From Rubrivivax sp. (GTDB lineage Bacteria; Pseudomonadota; Gammaproteobacteria; Burkholderiales; Burkholderiaceae_C), in the NCBI GenBank assembly GCA_022843905.1, contig JALHMT010000011.1, positions 1-64,000 of the forward strand: DNA of 64,000 bases. Reading direction: 5' to 3'. A model generated the notes under the pieces. That model was not told the origin of the DNA, made no database searches, and saw only the letters and a list, made by a program, of their open reading frames with translations. Position 1 is the first letter of the stretch. Every line of letters begins with the position of its first letter. This document shows positions 46,408-54,584 of this stretch, piece by piece. A program made the translations under genes and the position numbers.

Positions 46408-47019
46408 ATGCAACTTGTCCATTGCCTGGTTGCGGCCTGTAGCGTCGCACTTCTTTCCAGCCTCCAGCCCAACGCGGAGGCCGTTGCCCTCCGGCCGAAC
46501 AGGGCCACGGATGACAGCGTGTGCGATCTCGCCCACGACACCATCGGGTTTCTTGGCGGATCAATGCTCATCCCCGCAGGCGCGTCACAGAGCGATCAAG
46601 TAGATGCGTACTTCCGCCTCGCATCGACGTTTGTTGCCTTGAAGTGTGCGGACGGACAACTGCTGATCGTTCAAGGCATGTCCGGCAGTTCCATCGCTCC
46701 AGTTGCGCTTCGGAACGTCGCGTCGTCCGCGTGTGCAGCCGCGACGGTGGCCAGAACCGACATCACCGTCCCGCTGGGTGGGCGCGCCTTCCCTGGTTTC
46801 GAACTGCGTTGCGTGATCTCCAAGCGTGACGAACTCGCTGCGAAACTGAGTCAGCTGGAGCAAGCCGACCCGATGTCCGCACTTAAGGCCCGACTCCAGG
46901 CAGCTGCCAGAGACCCCGCTGCTGGAACAGCGTCTTCCAGTGGAGTGACCAGCGAAGCCAAGGACTGCGACAAGGTCACTCTGGCATCACTGCTTCAGGG
47001 TGGCGCCTGCAAGAAGTAG
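46408..47019 (+). CDS. Secreted protein of unknown function
   Basis: The 203-residue product has a signal peptide (LVAACSVALLSSLQPNAEA) and a mature domain with four to five cysteines (DSVCDLAHDTIGFLGG, VALKCADGQLLIVQG, SACAAATVA, RCVISKRDELAAKL). ATG 46408 is used; the frame is open far upstream inside the traG shadow. No family recognised. It is divergent from the small membrane gene and downstream of traG. Confidence 0.65.
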   Translation: MQLVHCLVAACSVALLSSLQPNAEAVALRPNRATDDSVCDLAHDTIGFLGGSMLIPAGASQSDQVDAYFRLASTFVALKCADGQLLIVQGMSGSSIAPVALRNVASSACAAATVARTDITVPLGGRAFPGFELRCVISKRDELAAKLSQLEQADPMSALKARLQAAARDPAAGTASSSGVTSEAKDCDKVTLASLLQGGACKK

Positions 47020-47166
47020 TCGGTTCACCAAAACCTGGTGGTCCCGTCGGCACGTCGCTGAATCCCTCACTTCAGCCTGCAGTAGCCACGACATTTTCGC
47101 TTTTCAAAGGTAAGCCTCCTGCCTATCTTGGCCTCGCGCCCAGCGCCGAGCAGCCGGAGATCCAGG

Positions 47167-48231
47167 ATGACAAACGACCAAGACCGCCCTGCGTCGCAGT
47201 CCGATGCTGTTCCCGTACGGTCGTCCGTGGCGGGCCAGGCCGACAACAACGATGCAACCCCAGGTCAGACAGGTCTCCTGCTGGAGCTGATGCGCGAGAT
47301 GCGAGGGCAACGTGAATCGTTCCAGGAGGCTCAGCGGCTCGCGGCCGGAGAGCGGAAATCCGAGCACCGCTGGCGCATGCTGTTCCAGGCTTTGGTGTTC
47401 GGCCTGCCCGTCCTGCTCGGCATCGTCTACTTCCTCTTCTTCCTGAGTTCGACCGGATTCCGGTGGGGCCCCTTCGGCGACGTGGTGGGCGTCGTGCGCA
47501 TCGAAGGCCAGATCTCGTCGACCGATCACGCTTCGGCGGACTCGATCGTGCCCCTGCTTGAGAAGGCTTTCGCGAATCCCAACGTCAAGGCCGTCGTCCT
47601 GTCGATCGACAGTCCTGGCGGGGCGCCGGTTGAAGCGGAGCGCATCTACACCGCCATCGGCGCGCTAAAGCGCAAACACCCGAAGCCGGTCGTCGCGGTG
47701 ATCAACAACCTCGGCGCCAGCGCGGCCTTCCTCATCGCGCTGCATGCCGACAAGATCGTCGCAGGCAGGTACTCCCTGGTTGGGTCCATCGGAGCGATCA
47801 TGGCTCCATGGCAACTGGATCGTGCGATTGCCAAGTACGACGTCAGCCAGCGGGTCTATGCGTCGGGCAAGCTCAAGTCCTTCCTGAACCCCTTCACGCC
47901 GGTGACACCCGAAGTCGACCTGAAGGCGCAGAAGCTGGTCGATCAGATGGGCACGTATTTCCTCGAGGAGGTGAAGGCGCGGCGCGGGGCCTACCTGAAG
48001 GCGGGCGTCGACGTCGCGACCGGCGAAGTGTGGGCCGGCCCCGAAGCAAAGGAGATCGGCCTGGTGGATGCCGTCGGCACGATCGACGAGTACGTTGCCA
48101 GCACATGGGGTGTCAAAGCGTACGATTTCGGTCCCAGCAACCAGGGTCTGCAGCTGCTCGGTCGGACCATCCAGGACGCGGTCGTGAGTTCGGTACAGCG
48201 CCTGACGACAACCGGTGCTGTTGTCCGCTGA
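47167..48231 (+). CDS. Membrane-anchored S49 peptidase (SppA-like)
   Basis: The 354-residue protein has a soluble N-terminus with a short coiled coil, one membrane helix (about 72-95) and an S49 serine peptidase domain: GVVRIEGQISSTD, SIDSPGGAPVEAERIY, the catalytic serine S185 in NNLGASAAF and lysine K235 in YASGKLKSF, then GSIGAIM. The spacing of Ser and Lys fits single-domain SppA. It may remove leftover signal peptides or regulate membrane proteins of the transfer apparatus. S49 peptidases recur at the end of F-type clusters. GGAG lies upstream of ATG 47167. Confidence 0.88.
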   Translation: MTNDQDRPASQSDAVPVRSSVAGQADNNDATPGQTGLLLELMREMRGQRESFQEAQRLAAGERKSEHRWRMLFQALVFGLPVLLGIVYFLFFLSSTGFRWGPFGDVVGVVRIEGQISSTDHASADSIVPLLEKAFANPNVKAVVLSIDSPGGAPVEAERIYTAIGALKRKHPKPVVAVINNLGASAAFLIALHADKIVAGRYSLVGSIGAIMAPWQLDRAIAKYDVSQRVYASGKLKSFLNPFTPVTPEVDLKAQKLVDQMGTYFLEEVKARRGAYLKAGVDVATGEVWAGPEAKEIGLVDAVGTIDEYVASTWGVKAYDFGPSNQGLQLLGRTIQDAVVSSVQRLTTTGAVVR

Positions 48232-48256
48232 ACGCGGACGCCGCAGTTCGCCTGGC

Positions 48257-48577
48257 ATGCAACCAGACGACAACGCGCCTCGTTGGGTGATACCGCTGCT
48301 GGCCGCGCTCCTCGTGTTGAGATCCGGGCGTCACCATCTCCGATCGCTGGACGATTCGGGCTTCCAGGAAGTCGCGCGAGGTTGCGACAGGTTCCTGCTT
48401 GCAACGACGGTCCCCGGGTTCGCGTTGTCGGCCCTGCTGCTACCTGCAGCTGCCGGCGGCTGGTTACTGCTGGCCACCTCGATGTGGGGCATCGTGGTCA
48501 TGCTGCTGGTCGGTCGACGTGTCGCCCTTGAGCGCCGTCGACGGCGCTGTCTGGTCGGGCCGCCTCCCGCCAAGTGA
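48257..48577 (+). CDS. Small membrane protein with two helices
   Basis: The 106-residue product has two hydrophobic stretches (WVIPLLAALLVLR and FALSALLLPAAAGGWLLLATSMWGIVVMLLVG) and an Arg-rich end. It follows the S49 gene by 25 bp and is convergent with the nuclease-like operon. No family. GTG or ATG starts upstream (from 48215) are possible. Confidence 0.5.
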   Translation: MQPDDNAPRWVIPLLAALLVLRSGRHHLRSLDDSGFQEVARGCDRFLLATTVPGFALSALLLPAAAGGWLLLATSMWGIVVMLLVGRRVALERRRRRCLVGPPPAK

Positions 48578-48578
48578 T

Positions 48579-49127
48579 TCAGGCACGATCCTGATACTTG
48601 GCTCCGCACCTCGCCTTGTGCGCGCAGTGGTCGCACTGCGAAGGCGTCCGCGCCGGGGCTGGCCTGCCCACCCTGCCGTGCACGACAGCCACGTAACGCT
48701 CGCGCATCGCAGCAATCTCGGACAGCCCCAGCAGGCGGACCTTGCTCGGCCTGCGCGAGCCGCTTCGGCTGTTCTGGACGACGACCCACGCCTCATCAGA
48801 GACTGTCTCGCCGGTCTCGTCCTGCAGGGCAATCCGTTGTGTCGACAGCTCTATCACGTCGGACATGTACACGGCGGCGCGAGGGCGCGTCTTCAGCTCG
48901 ACAAGCTGAACCCCTGCTGGTGTCCGGTATGCGCGGTCCAGCCTCGCCACCAGGCGATGTCGATGCGATCGGAACGTCCGCTCGGCGTAGGCGATCTCGG
49001 CGCCGCGCAGTTCGGCGGGAAGACCACGCTCGATATCGTCGATCTGGGACGACCGCCTTCTGGCGAACAGGATCGCGGACGCGATGAAGGCGACCAGCAG
49101 GATCAGCGCGGCAACCCCGTCACCCAT
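48579..49127 (-). CDS. Membrane-anchored C-half of a Cas4/RecB-type nuclease
   Basis: The 182-residue protein starts with a membrane helix (ALILLVAFIASAILFARRR, residues 7-25) and then carries the catalytic part of a PD-(D/E)XK nuclease: D64 in ARLDRAY, E77-L-K79 in VELKTR and Q97 in ELSTQRIAL. The end has C165-x2-C168-x5-C174, exactly the C-terminal triad of the Cas4/AddB iron-sulfur cluster. The first cluster cysteine and the GxxxH motif are missing here but are present in the overlapping upstream gene. The protein begins 8 bp inside that gene, so the two are coupled. The reading as one nuclease in two chains is inference. Confidence 0.8.
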   Translation of the reverse strand: MGDGVAALILLVAFIASAILFARRRSSQIDDIERGLPAELRGAEIAYAERTFRSHRHRLVARLDRAYRTPAGVQLVELKTRPRAAVYMSDVIELSTQRIALQDETGETVSDEAWVVVQNSRSGSRRPSKVRLLGLSEIAAMRERYVAVVHGRVGRPAPARTPSQCDHCAHKARCGAKYQDRA

Positions 49128-49572
49128 CGTCGCGTCCCACCTTCAGATTCACCGCGGCACCGGCCGCACGGGCCAGCCCCTTCAGCAGCCAGCGCAGGGC
49201 CCGGATCGCGCGCGGCCGTGACTCCAGCCAGCAGCACAGCGCTGGCGAAGTCGCGTAGTAGGCTCCGACGAACCACCGTCCGCAAGCTGATCGCCTCAGA
49301 TACAGGTCCCTGAAAGCGCGCAACACGCGCGTGTCGTCGCACTCCCCGAGCGCCAGTGTGGCGATGAAGCACCGGCCCTTCGTGGCGCTGGCGGCCGCAA
49401 TCCTGCGACTCTCGTCGTAGAAGGCGGCATGCGCTTTCAGGCCGCGGTCTCGCGCCCGCGCCTGCTCCACCGTCAGGCGCTGCCCATGGGAAGCGTCGAA
49501 GGCCACCTGCCGCTCGCAGTAGCCCATGCGGGCCAGGTCGCTTGCACTGACGAACTCGTCGCGATCGGTCAT
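49120..49572 (-). CDS. N-half of Cas4-like nuclease fused to a CFI-box domain
   Basis: The 150-residue protein begins like Cas4: SASDLARMGYCERQVAF with C19, the first Fe-S cysteine, then G44-LKA-H48, the GxxxH motif of Cas4/RecB nucleases. It then changes to a CFI-box-CTERM-like domain: CFIATLALGE (68-77), LRAFRDLYL, FVGAYYATSPAL (102-112) and R-AIRALRWLL. It has no D, ELK or C-terminal cysteines, which are supplied by the next gene. It follows the ParM/adaptor genes by 19 bp in one minus-strand operon. Confidence 0.78.
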   Translation of the reverse strand: MTDRDEFVSASDLARMGYCERQVAFDASHGQRLTVEQARARDRGLKAHAAFYDESRRIAAASATKGRCFIATLALGECDDTRVLRAFRDLYLRRSACGRWFVGAYYATSPALCCWLESRPRAIRALRWLLKGLARAAGAAVNLKVGRDDG

Positions 49573-49591
49573 GGTCAGTCGGCGGCCCGGT

Positions 49592-49891
49592 TCAAGTCGT
49601 GGACTCGTCCCACTCCAGCATCAATGCGACTGGAGTGGCCGGAGGGCCTGCCCTTGCGGCTTCGCCGCCGGGAGCAACGCCTGGACGGGCACCGTCGGGA
49701 AGAAGCGGACCGAGGATCGCTGTCGCACCGACCTGCTCCAGGGTCAGCGCCTTGACGACCAGTTCCTTCAGCCTCCCGGTCCTGCGCCGTGGATTGCGGA
49801 TGCTGGCCAGCGCCTCGAACATGGCAGGATGCTCTTCGCGCGAGATGGTGAGCTTGATCCGGACCGATCCGTCCTTCCGGGCCGCGGTCAC
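49592..49891 (-). CDS. Probable ParR-like partition adaptor
   Basis: The 99-residue protein starts with a short basic/hydrophobic segment typical of ribbon-helix-helix proteins (SVRIKLTISREEHPAMFEALASI, then RRTGRLKELVVKALTLEQ) and ends in an acidic tail (ALMLEWDEST). It overlaps the actin-like gene by 4 bp and lies downstream of it, the arrangement of parM-parR. ParR binds the centromere and caps ParM filaments. The assignment rests mainly on position and the RHH-like start. Confidence 0.65.
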   Translation of the reverse strand: MTAARKDGSVRIKLTISREEHPAMFEALASIRNPRRRTGRLKELVVKALTLEQVGATAILGPLLPDGARPGVAPGGEAARAGPPATPVALMLEWDESTT

Positions 49892-50943
49892 TGGCTCCCC
49901 GCCGACACCGACGCCTCGCTGGTCACGCTGCCACCGTCCGCTCTGAACAGCTCCGGTCGCTCCCGGACGTACTGCTCGCCGAGCAGCTGGAAGCCCCTCA
50001 CATTGGCGTACATCGGATCGGCGACCTCGGTGATCTTGTGCTTCGGGAAGCGCCGCCGCACCGCCTTCGTGTAGAGGTAAGCGCCGCCACCGACCAGGAT
50101 GATGTGTTCGAGTTCCTGCGGGCCGTCGAGCCTGGCGAGAACGAAATCGAGCGCCTGGTCGGCGATCTTGTGGATGGCGGTGTCGAACTTCTTCAGGTCA
50201 TGGTCAATCTGATTGAGCCGCAGGATCTGCCCCGACCTCAAAGCCCGGTCGACTGCATCCAGATCCCGGAAGTCCTCCTTCATCCTGGCGCCGACGGTGT
50301 CAGCGATATGGCGGAGGATGTCGGAGACACCCCGGGTGACGGAGTCGCTCATGTGCGGAACAACCCGCATGCCACGCGTGACCAGCCAGTCGAAGGTCCG
50401 CGAACCCACGTCCATCACCAGCGACTTGTACTTTGGCAAGCCAACGCTTGGGTTCTGCTGCGCGCACCAGTAGAGCGCGCCCTGGGGCTGCGGCACGACG
50501 AGTGCCCGCTTGACCACGATCCGTTGCTTGCGACCGGCGTGGAAGGTCCCTGTCATCGCCTTCTGGAGAGCCGCGCGCTTGCTCGTGTACTGCGACACAG
50601 GCAGCCCGACCACGAGGAGGTCGACGGTCTCTACCTTCATGAAGTGCAAAGCACCGGTCGCAAGCGCCCGGTACTCGGCCGTCTGGGTGTACCCGTCGTG
50701 CAGTTGACGCGAACGGAACCTGTCCGCGGCGAACTCGACATCAGGCCCGACCTCGTAGAGCAGGCCGTCCACCGGCACCTGGACAGTACGGCGCCTGCCG
50801 CCCATCGACTCGACCGGAATCTCGTCCTGTCCGAAGTAGGCCAGCGAAGCGAAGTGGGCACAGTCGACCTGGCCCTGCGCTGATGCCGTGACGTACTTCG
50901 TGTTGCCGAAGCCGACGTCGATGGCCCTGACGACGATGCTCAT
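49888..50943 (-). CDS. parM: ParM/StbA-like actin-family partition ATPase
   Basis: The 351-residue protein has the actin-fold phosphate loops: AIDVGFGNTKY at the N-terminus, VMDVGSRTFDWLVTRG in the middle and the adenosine motif IILVGGGAYLY near residue 300. It is related to ParM and to PRTRC protein D. Such filaments push replicated plasmids or excised ICEs apart, as the srpM system does for R391. ATG 50943 (MSIVVRAIDVG) is chosen; the frame opens 36 codons earlier without family similarity. It heads a four-gene operon. Confidence 0.88.
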   Translation of the reverse strand: MSIVVRAIDVGFGNTKYVTASAQGQVDCAHFASLAYFGQDEIPVESMGGRRRTVQVPVDGLLYEVGPDVEFAADRFRSRQLHDGYTQTAEYRALATGALHFMKVETVDLLVVGLPVSQYTSKRAALQKAMTGTFHAGRKQRIVVKRALVVPQPQGALYWCAQQNPSVGLPKYKSLVMDVGSRTFDWLVTRGMRVVPHMSDSVTRGVSDILRHIADTVGARMKEDFRDLDAVDRALRSGQILRLNQIDHDLKKFDTAIHKIADQALDFVLARLDGPQELEHIILVGGGAYLYTKAVRRRFPKHKITEVADPMYANVRGFQLLGEQYVRERPELFRADGGSVTSEASVSAGSQ

Positions 50944-52087
50944 GTTCCGCCCTTTCCACAGAGAACACGGGGTGTCATCGAGGATCGGCAAATCGATCGG
51001 ATCGAACAAGCGGAAATCAGCAGCAAACAGCGCCCGAAAGTGAAGGCACAAGCGCTGGAGAGGCCCGCCACGGCCCCCTGGGCGGACACGCGACGGGCGT
51101 CATTCGCCTCGCCGCGTTCCCGTTGGTCCCCTCACGGGTCCCAGTTCGGCGAGCGTGCCTCCCCGTCGGCCTGATCGGCTCCCTCCGTCCGGAGTTTTTC
51201 GTGACTAGAGGCCAAGCAATTTCTTTGTCAACCCTGGCGTGGATTCGTGCGATTTCGAGTTCAAAGAATAGTCCGTGCTAATGCAGGAATTCCAAAGATC
51301 AAGCCCAGCCCTTTATGCAAGTCCAGTGCTTGACATCGGCCGGCGCAATGGTGTCAACTTCTACCCGAGCCTTGTGTGCCTGCCGCAAGATCCCTCGATC
51401 ACAAGCAGGCCGGACGCTGTGTCCGTTGGCCTCGGTGCCATGAAGCAGCCGTTAGCGGTCGTGACCCGCACCAGCCGCCGGCTCCTGTTCTTCAAGTGCA
51501 AGAGCCGTACCGCGCCAGACGCGGTGATTCCATCCCATATCGATCCGTTCTCCGGACCCTTCGAGGTCGCAGGCGCTGCCATGTGCAAGCCTGCGACGTG
51601 CGCTGCCCCACGGCAGCGCATGACCTACCCGAGCCTTCGTCGATCGCCCTTGAGGCGCCCGTGTGTCTTGTCGCCCCTGTAGAGGCGCGGCACCCGGCTG
51701 TAGACGCGGCCCCGCACTCCCCGGTGGTAGGGGAGTTCTTCCAGCGGGAAGCACCGGGTCACTGAACAACCCAGCGAACCCAGGTCAGCCTGGGTGGCAA
51801 TCCGCGTCCGTTCGAGATGCCGGTGCCACGCACTTCGAAGTGCGCGGGGGTGCCCTGCGGAAACGCTCTGCACTCACCTGGATAGTCATCTTTACGACCA
51901 CCAGCAGCCGTCATCGGCTGCAAACCCTGGAAGCATCTGTCGGCACGGAGGTCTGCCGCCCGGATGACATCGATCGACCTCCAAAGCCATGCCCGTGCGG
52001 GGACGCCGGTGCGTGGTTGAACCATGACGCGTCCCCGCCCGAATGACGACCGCCCTGGCTCACGCGGTCAACTTCTGGAGCCCTCAC
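50944..52087. other. 1.1-kb region without a convincing gene; candidate centromere and structured RNA
   Basis: Overlapping frames on both strands at 51275-51770 lack a start signal or recognisable protein. Next to the parM start, ATCG-based short repeats (near 50977-51005) could belong to a centromere. At 51108-51153 CTCGCCG pairs with CGGCGAG, enclosing a nested CCCGT/ACGGG stem, and CTCCGTCCGGAG followed by TTTTT ends at 51199; on the plus strand this resembles a small structured RNA with a terminator. From 51684 onward only short direct repeats such as CTGTAGAGGCGCGGC/CTGTAGACGCGGCC are seen. Confidence 0.35.
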
Positions 52088-53233
52088 ATGTCATCGAAGA
52101 ACTCGCCGCGCACGCTGCAGAACGGACTGCCGCGAGCCAACACCCATTCGTGGCGTCCACCAACGGGGTCCGCGTCGGATCCCGACGTCGTCCTCGCATC
52201 TCTTCCGCTCGGCACCCCTGACTACCTGCGCGTCATCGGCGCCTACTTCGCGAAGTACAACAGCCAGCACAGCAAGAAGAACAAGGGCGTGTCGTTCAAG
52301 ACCATGCACGACAGACAGCGCATGGTGGTCAGCTTCTTCCGCGAGTTGCGCCACGAGACGCCGTACCGCAACCTCGATCCGCGGCAGCTGGCCAACCGTC
52401 ACATCGAAGCTATGGTGGCGCGGTGGCTGGAACGTCGCCTCTCCACCGCGACCATCCACAACTACCTCAGCTTCCTGCGCACGTTCGCAGGCTGGATCGG
52501 CAAGTCGGGCATGGTGCGCGAGCCGGAGTTCTACGTCGGCGCCGACTCGCCGCACGCCCATCGATCGGAAGTGGCCACGGAAGACCGCAGCTGGTCGGCC
52601 ATGAACGTCGACATCTCCGCCAAGATCGCGGAGATCGCCCGCTTCGACTCCTGGGTGGGCCTGCAGCTGGAGCTCGAGGCCGGCTTCGGCCTGCGGGGCA
52701 AGGAAGCTCGGCACCTGAAGCCCCACGGCGCCATCGTCACCAGCGATGCCGCCAGCCCGCGGGACGCGGCAGCGTTTCCGGAATGCCGGACCTTCCTGCA
52801 CATCAGTGCCGGCTCCAAGGGCGGGCGCCCCAGGGACATCCCCATCCAGACGCAGGCGCAACAGGAACTGCTCGACCGGGTCATGAAGCTCGTGCCCCCA
52901 GGCCACTATGTCGGGCGGCCCGGCTTCACCAGCCTTCAGAACCAGGCGCGCTTCTACTACGTCATCCGCAAGTTCGGCATCTCGAAGGCCGACCTTGGCG
53001 TCGTGTCGCATGGCTTGCGCCACCAATACGCCAACGACCACTTCGAGGCGGACGCCGGCGGCCCGTCGCCAGTGCGTGGTGGAACGTCTCGCCCTGAGGG
53101 CAACAAGCCGGCCAGGAAGCGCGTGTCCAGGGTGCTCGGCCACAACCGTGAACGCGCCAGCACGGGCTATTTAGGTTCGTCCGCGGTTATGCGCAGCAAG
53201 GCCGTCAAGCCGAGCGAGCCGCCTATGACGTAG
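52088..53233 (+). CDS. Tyrosine integrase with 3' end replaced by RIT element
   Basis: The 381-residue protein has an N-terminal SAM-like domain and a catalytic domain with R in GFGLRGKEARHL, SHGLRHQYAND, the GHNR box (VLGHNRERAST) and a final tyrosine in GYLG. This is the integrase type seen in several genomic islands. From codon GGC-TAT onward the sequence lies in the left inverted repeat of the RIT element, so the last 20 or so residues (GSSAVMRSKAVK...) are foreign. The catalytic tyrosine codon is itself inside the repeat. GGAG before ATG 52088 favours that start over 52043. Whether it is active, and whether it is the integrase of the whole element, is open. Confidence 0.8.
   Translation: MSSKNSPRTLQNGLPRANTHSWRPPTGSASDPDVVLASLPLGTPDYLRVIGAYFAKYNSQHSKKNKGVSFKTMHDRQRMVVSFFRELRHETPYRNLDPRQLANRHIEAMVARWLERRLSTATIHNYLSFLRTFAGWIGKSGMVREPEFYVGADSPHAHRSEVATEDRSWSAMNVDISAKIAEIARFDSWVGLQLELEAGFGLRGKEARHLKPHGAIVTSDAASPRDAAAFPECRTFLHISAGSKGGRPRDIPIQTQAQQELLDRVMKLVPPGHYVGRPGFTSLQNQARFYYVIRKFGISKADLGVVSHGLRHQYANDHFEADAGGPSPVRGGTSRPEGNKPARKRVSRVLGHNRERASTGYLGSSAVMRSKAVKPSEPPMT
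53164..53200 (+). repeat. RIT inverted repeat, left
   Basis: 37-bp repeat starting GGGCTATTTAGGTTCG and ending GCGCAGCAAG. It is perfectly complementary to 57047-57083 and overlaps the end of the integrase frame, including its tyrosine codon. Confidence 0.93.
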
Positions 53234-53312
53234 GCCATCCCGACTGCGCATAACGCTTCCAAGATCGTCCTCCCCGGTGGCCGCTGTGGCCGCCGTCAAC
53301 GAGGAGACGATC

Positions 53313-54584
53313 ATGGATTCGCTCAACTCCAATGGGCCCGGCGCGCTGGCGCTGGAGCCGCTCTGCCAAGGCGCTGCGCAGGAACTGCTGATGCGCAGCT
53401 ACACCATCCGCACCGTCAATCGCTACAAGCAGGTGTGGAAGCAGCTGGCCGACTTCGTCCGCGCCCAGGGCCTGCCTGCCGAGTACACGCGTGAACTGGC
53501 CCTGCGTTTCGAGCAGGCGTACGGCGTTCGCGACGGGGAGGTGCTCAAGCACGGCCAACAGTGGCGGCGGCACCTGGTCTTCGGCATCAAGGTGCTCGAC
53601 GACTTCGCGCGCACCGGCACCATCAGCCGCTTCGTAGTCGAGACCACCGGGCTTCGAGTACCGGCGGGCATGCACAAGCCCCTGCGGGAGTACGAGCAGT
53701 ACGCCAGGGAGCGGCGGCATCTTCGGCCCACCAGCCTGGCCGAGCGGATGCACAACATCGCGGTCTTCCTGGACTTTCTGCGCACTCGCGGCCTGGAGAC
53801 GCTGGACGCCCTGCAGGCCGAACACCTCAGCGCCTTCGTTCAGACCCGTACGGACTGGAAGCCGAGGACCGTAGCGTGCGTCTCGTCCAGCGTGAGGCTG
53901 TTCCTGCAGTTTCTCTTTATGCGCGGCGCCCTGCCGCGCGACCTCAGCGCTGCCATCCCAACCGTTCGACTGGCCAGCAATGCCAAGGTGCCGTCGGCGT
54001 GGGAGCCAGAACTGGTCGAGCGGCTGCTTGCTGCCGTCGATCGCAGCTCGCCGAAGGGCCGGCGTGACTACGCCATCTTGATGCTCGCCTCGCGCCTGGG
54101 TCTTCGCCTGGGCGACATCAAGCGCCTGACGCTCGATCAATTGCACTGGACCACGTCCACCATCGAGATCGTGCAGAACAAGACGGGGGAGCCGCTGGTG
54201 CTGCCGCTGATCGAGGAGGTCGGCGCCGCACTCATCGACTACCTGCGAGCTGGGCGACCGCCGGTCGAGCACCGGCATCTGTTCACCAACCTGACGCCAC
54301 CGTTCTCGCCGATCTGCCAGAACGACCGGCTCCACCGCGTCGTGGCGTACTGGCGGGAACTGGCCGGGATCAAGTTCAAGACCCCGCAGCGTCAGGGACT
54401 GCACTCGCTGCGCCATACGTTGGCCACCCGGCTGCTCGGGGCGCAGACGCCGTTTCCCGTCATCTCGGCCGTGCTCGGGCATGCCTCGACGGCAACGACC
54501 TTCATCTATGCCAAGGCCGACGTGGAGACCCTGCGCATCGCGGCCATCGATCCGGAGGAGGTGTTCCATGGCCACGCCTCGTAA
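53313..54584 (+). CDS. RIT tyrosine recombinase A
   Basis: The 423-residue recombinase has an N-terminal SAM-like domain (about 20-110), a core-binding region and a catalytic domain with R in RLGLRLGDIKRL, K in the beta hairpin (VQNKTGEP), HSLRHTLATRLL, GHAS and tyrosine in FIYAKAD. GAGGAG precedes ATG 53313. It overlaps gene B by 17 bp. It is the longest of the trio, as is usual for the first gene. Confidence 0.92.
   Translation: MDSLNSNGPGALALEPLCQGAAQELLMRSYTIRTVNRYKQVWKQLADFVRAQGLPAEYTRELALRFEQAYGVRDGEVLKHGQQWRRHLVFGIKVLDDFARTGTISRFVVETTGLRVPAGMHKPLREYEQYARERRHLRPTSLAERMHNIAVFLDFLRTRGLETLDALQAEHLSAFVQTRTDWKPRTVACVSSSVRLFLQFLFMRGALPRDLSAAIPTVRLASNAKVPSAWEPELVERLLAAVDRSSPKGRRDYAILMLASRLGLRLGDIKRLTLDQLHWTTSTIEIVQNKTGEPLVLPLIEEVGAALIDYLRAGRPPVEHRHLFTNLTPPFSPICQNDRLHRVVAYWRELAGIKFKTPQRQGLHSLRHTLATRLLGAQTPFPVISAVLGHASTATTFIYAKADVETLRIAAIDPEEVFHGHAS

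Noticed and set aside
51275..51769. Overlapping 80-135 codon frames on both strands upstream of the integrase
   Set aside because: None has a good start signal, codon periodicity or recognisable sequence; the region is better read as non-coding.
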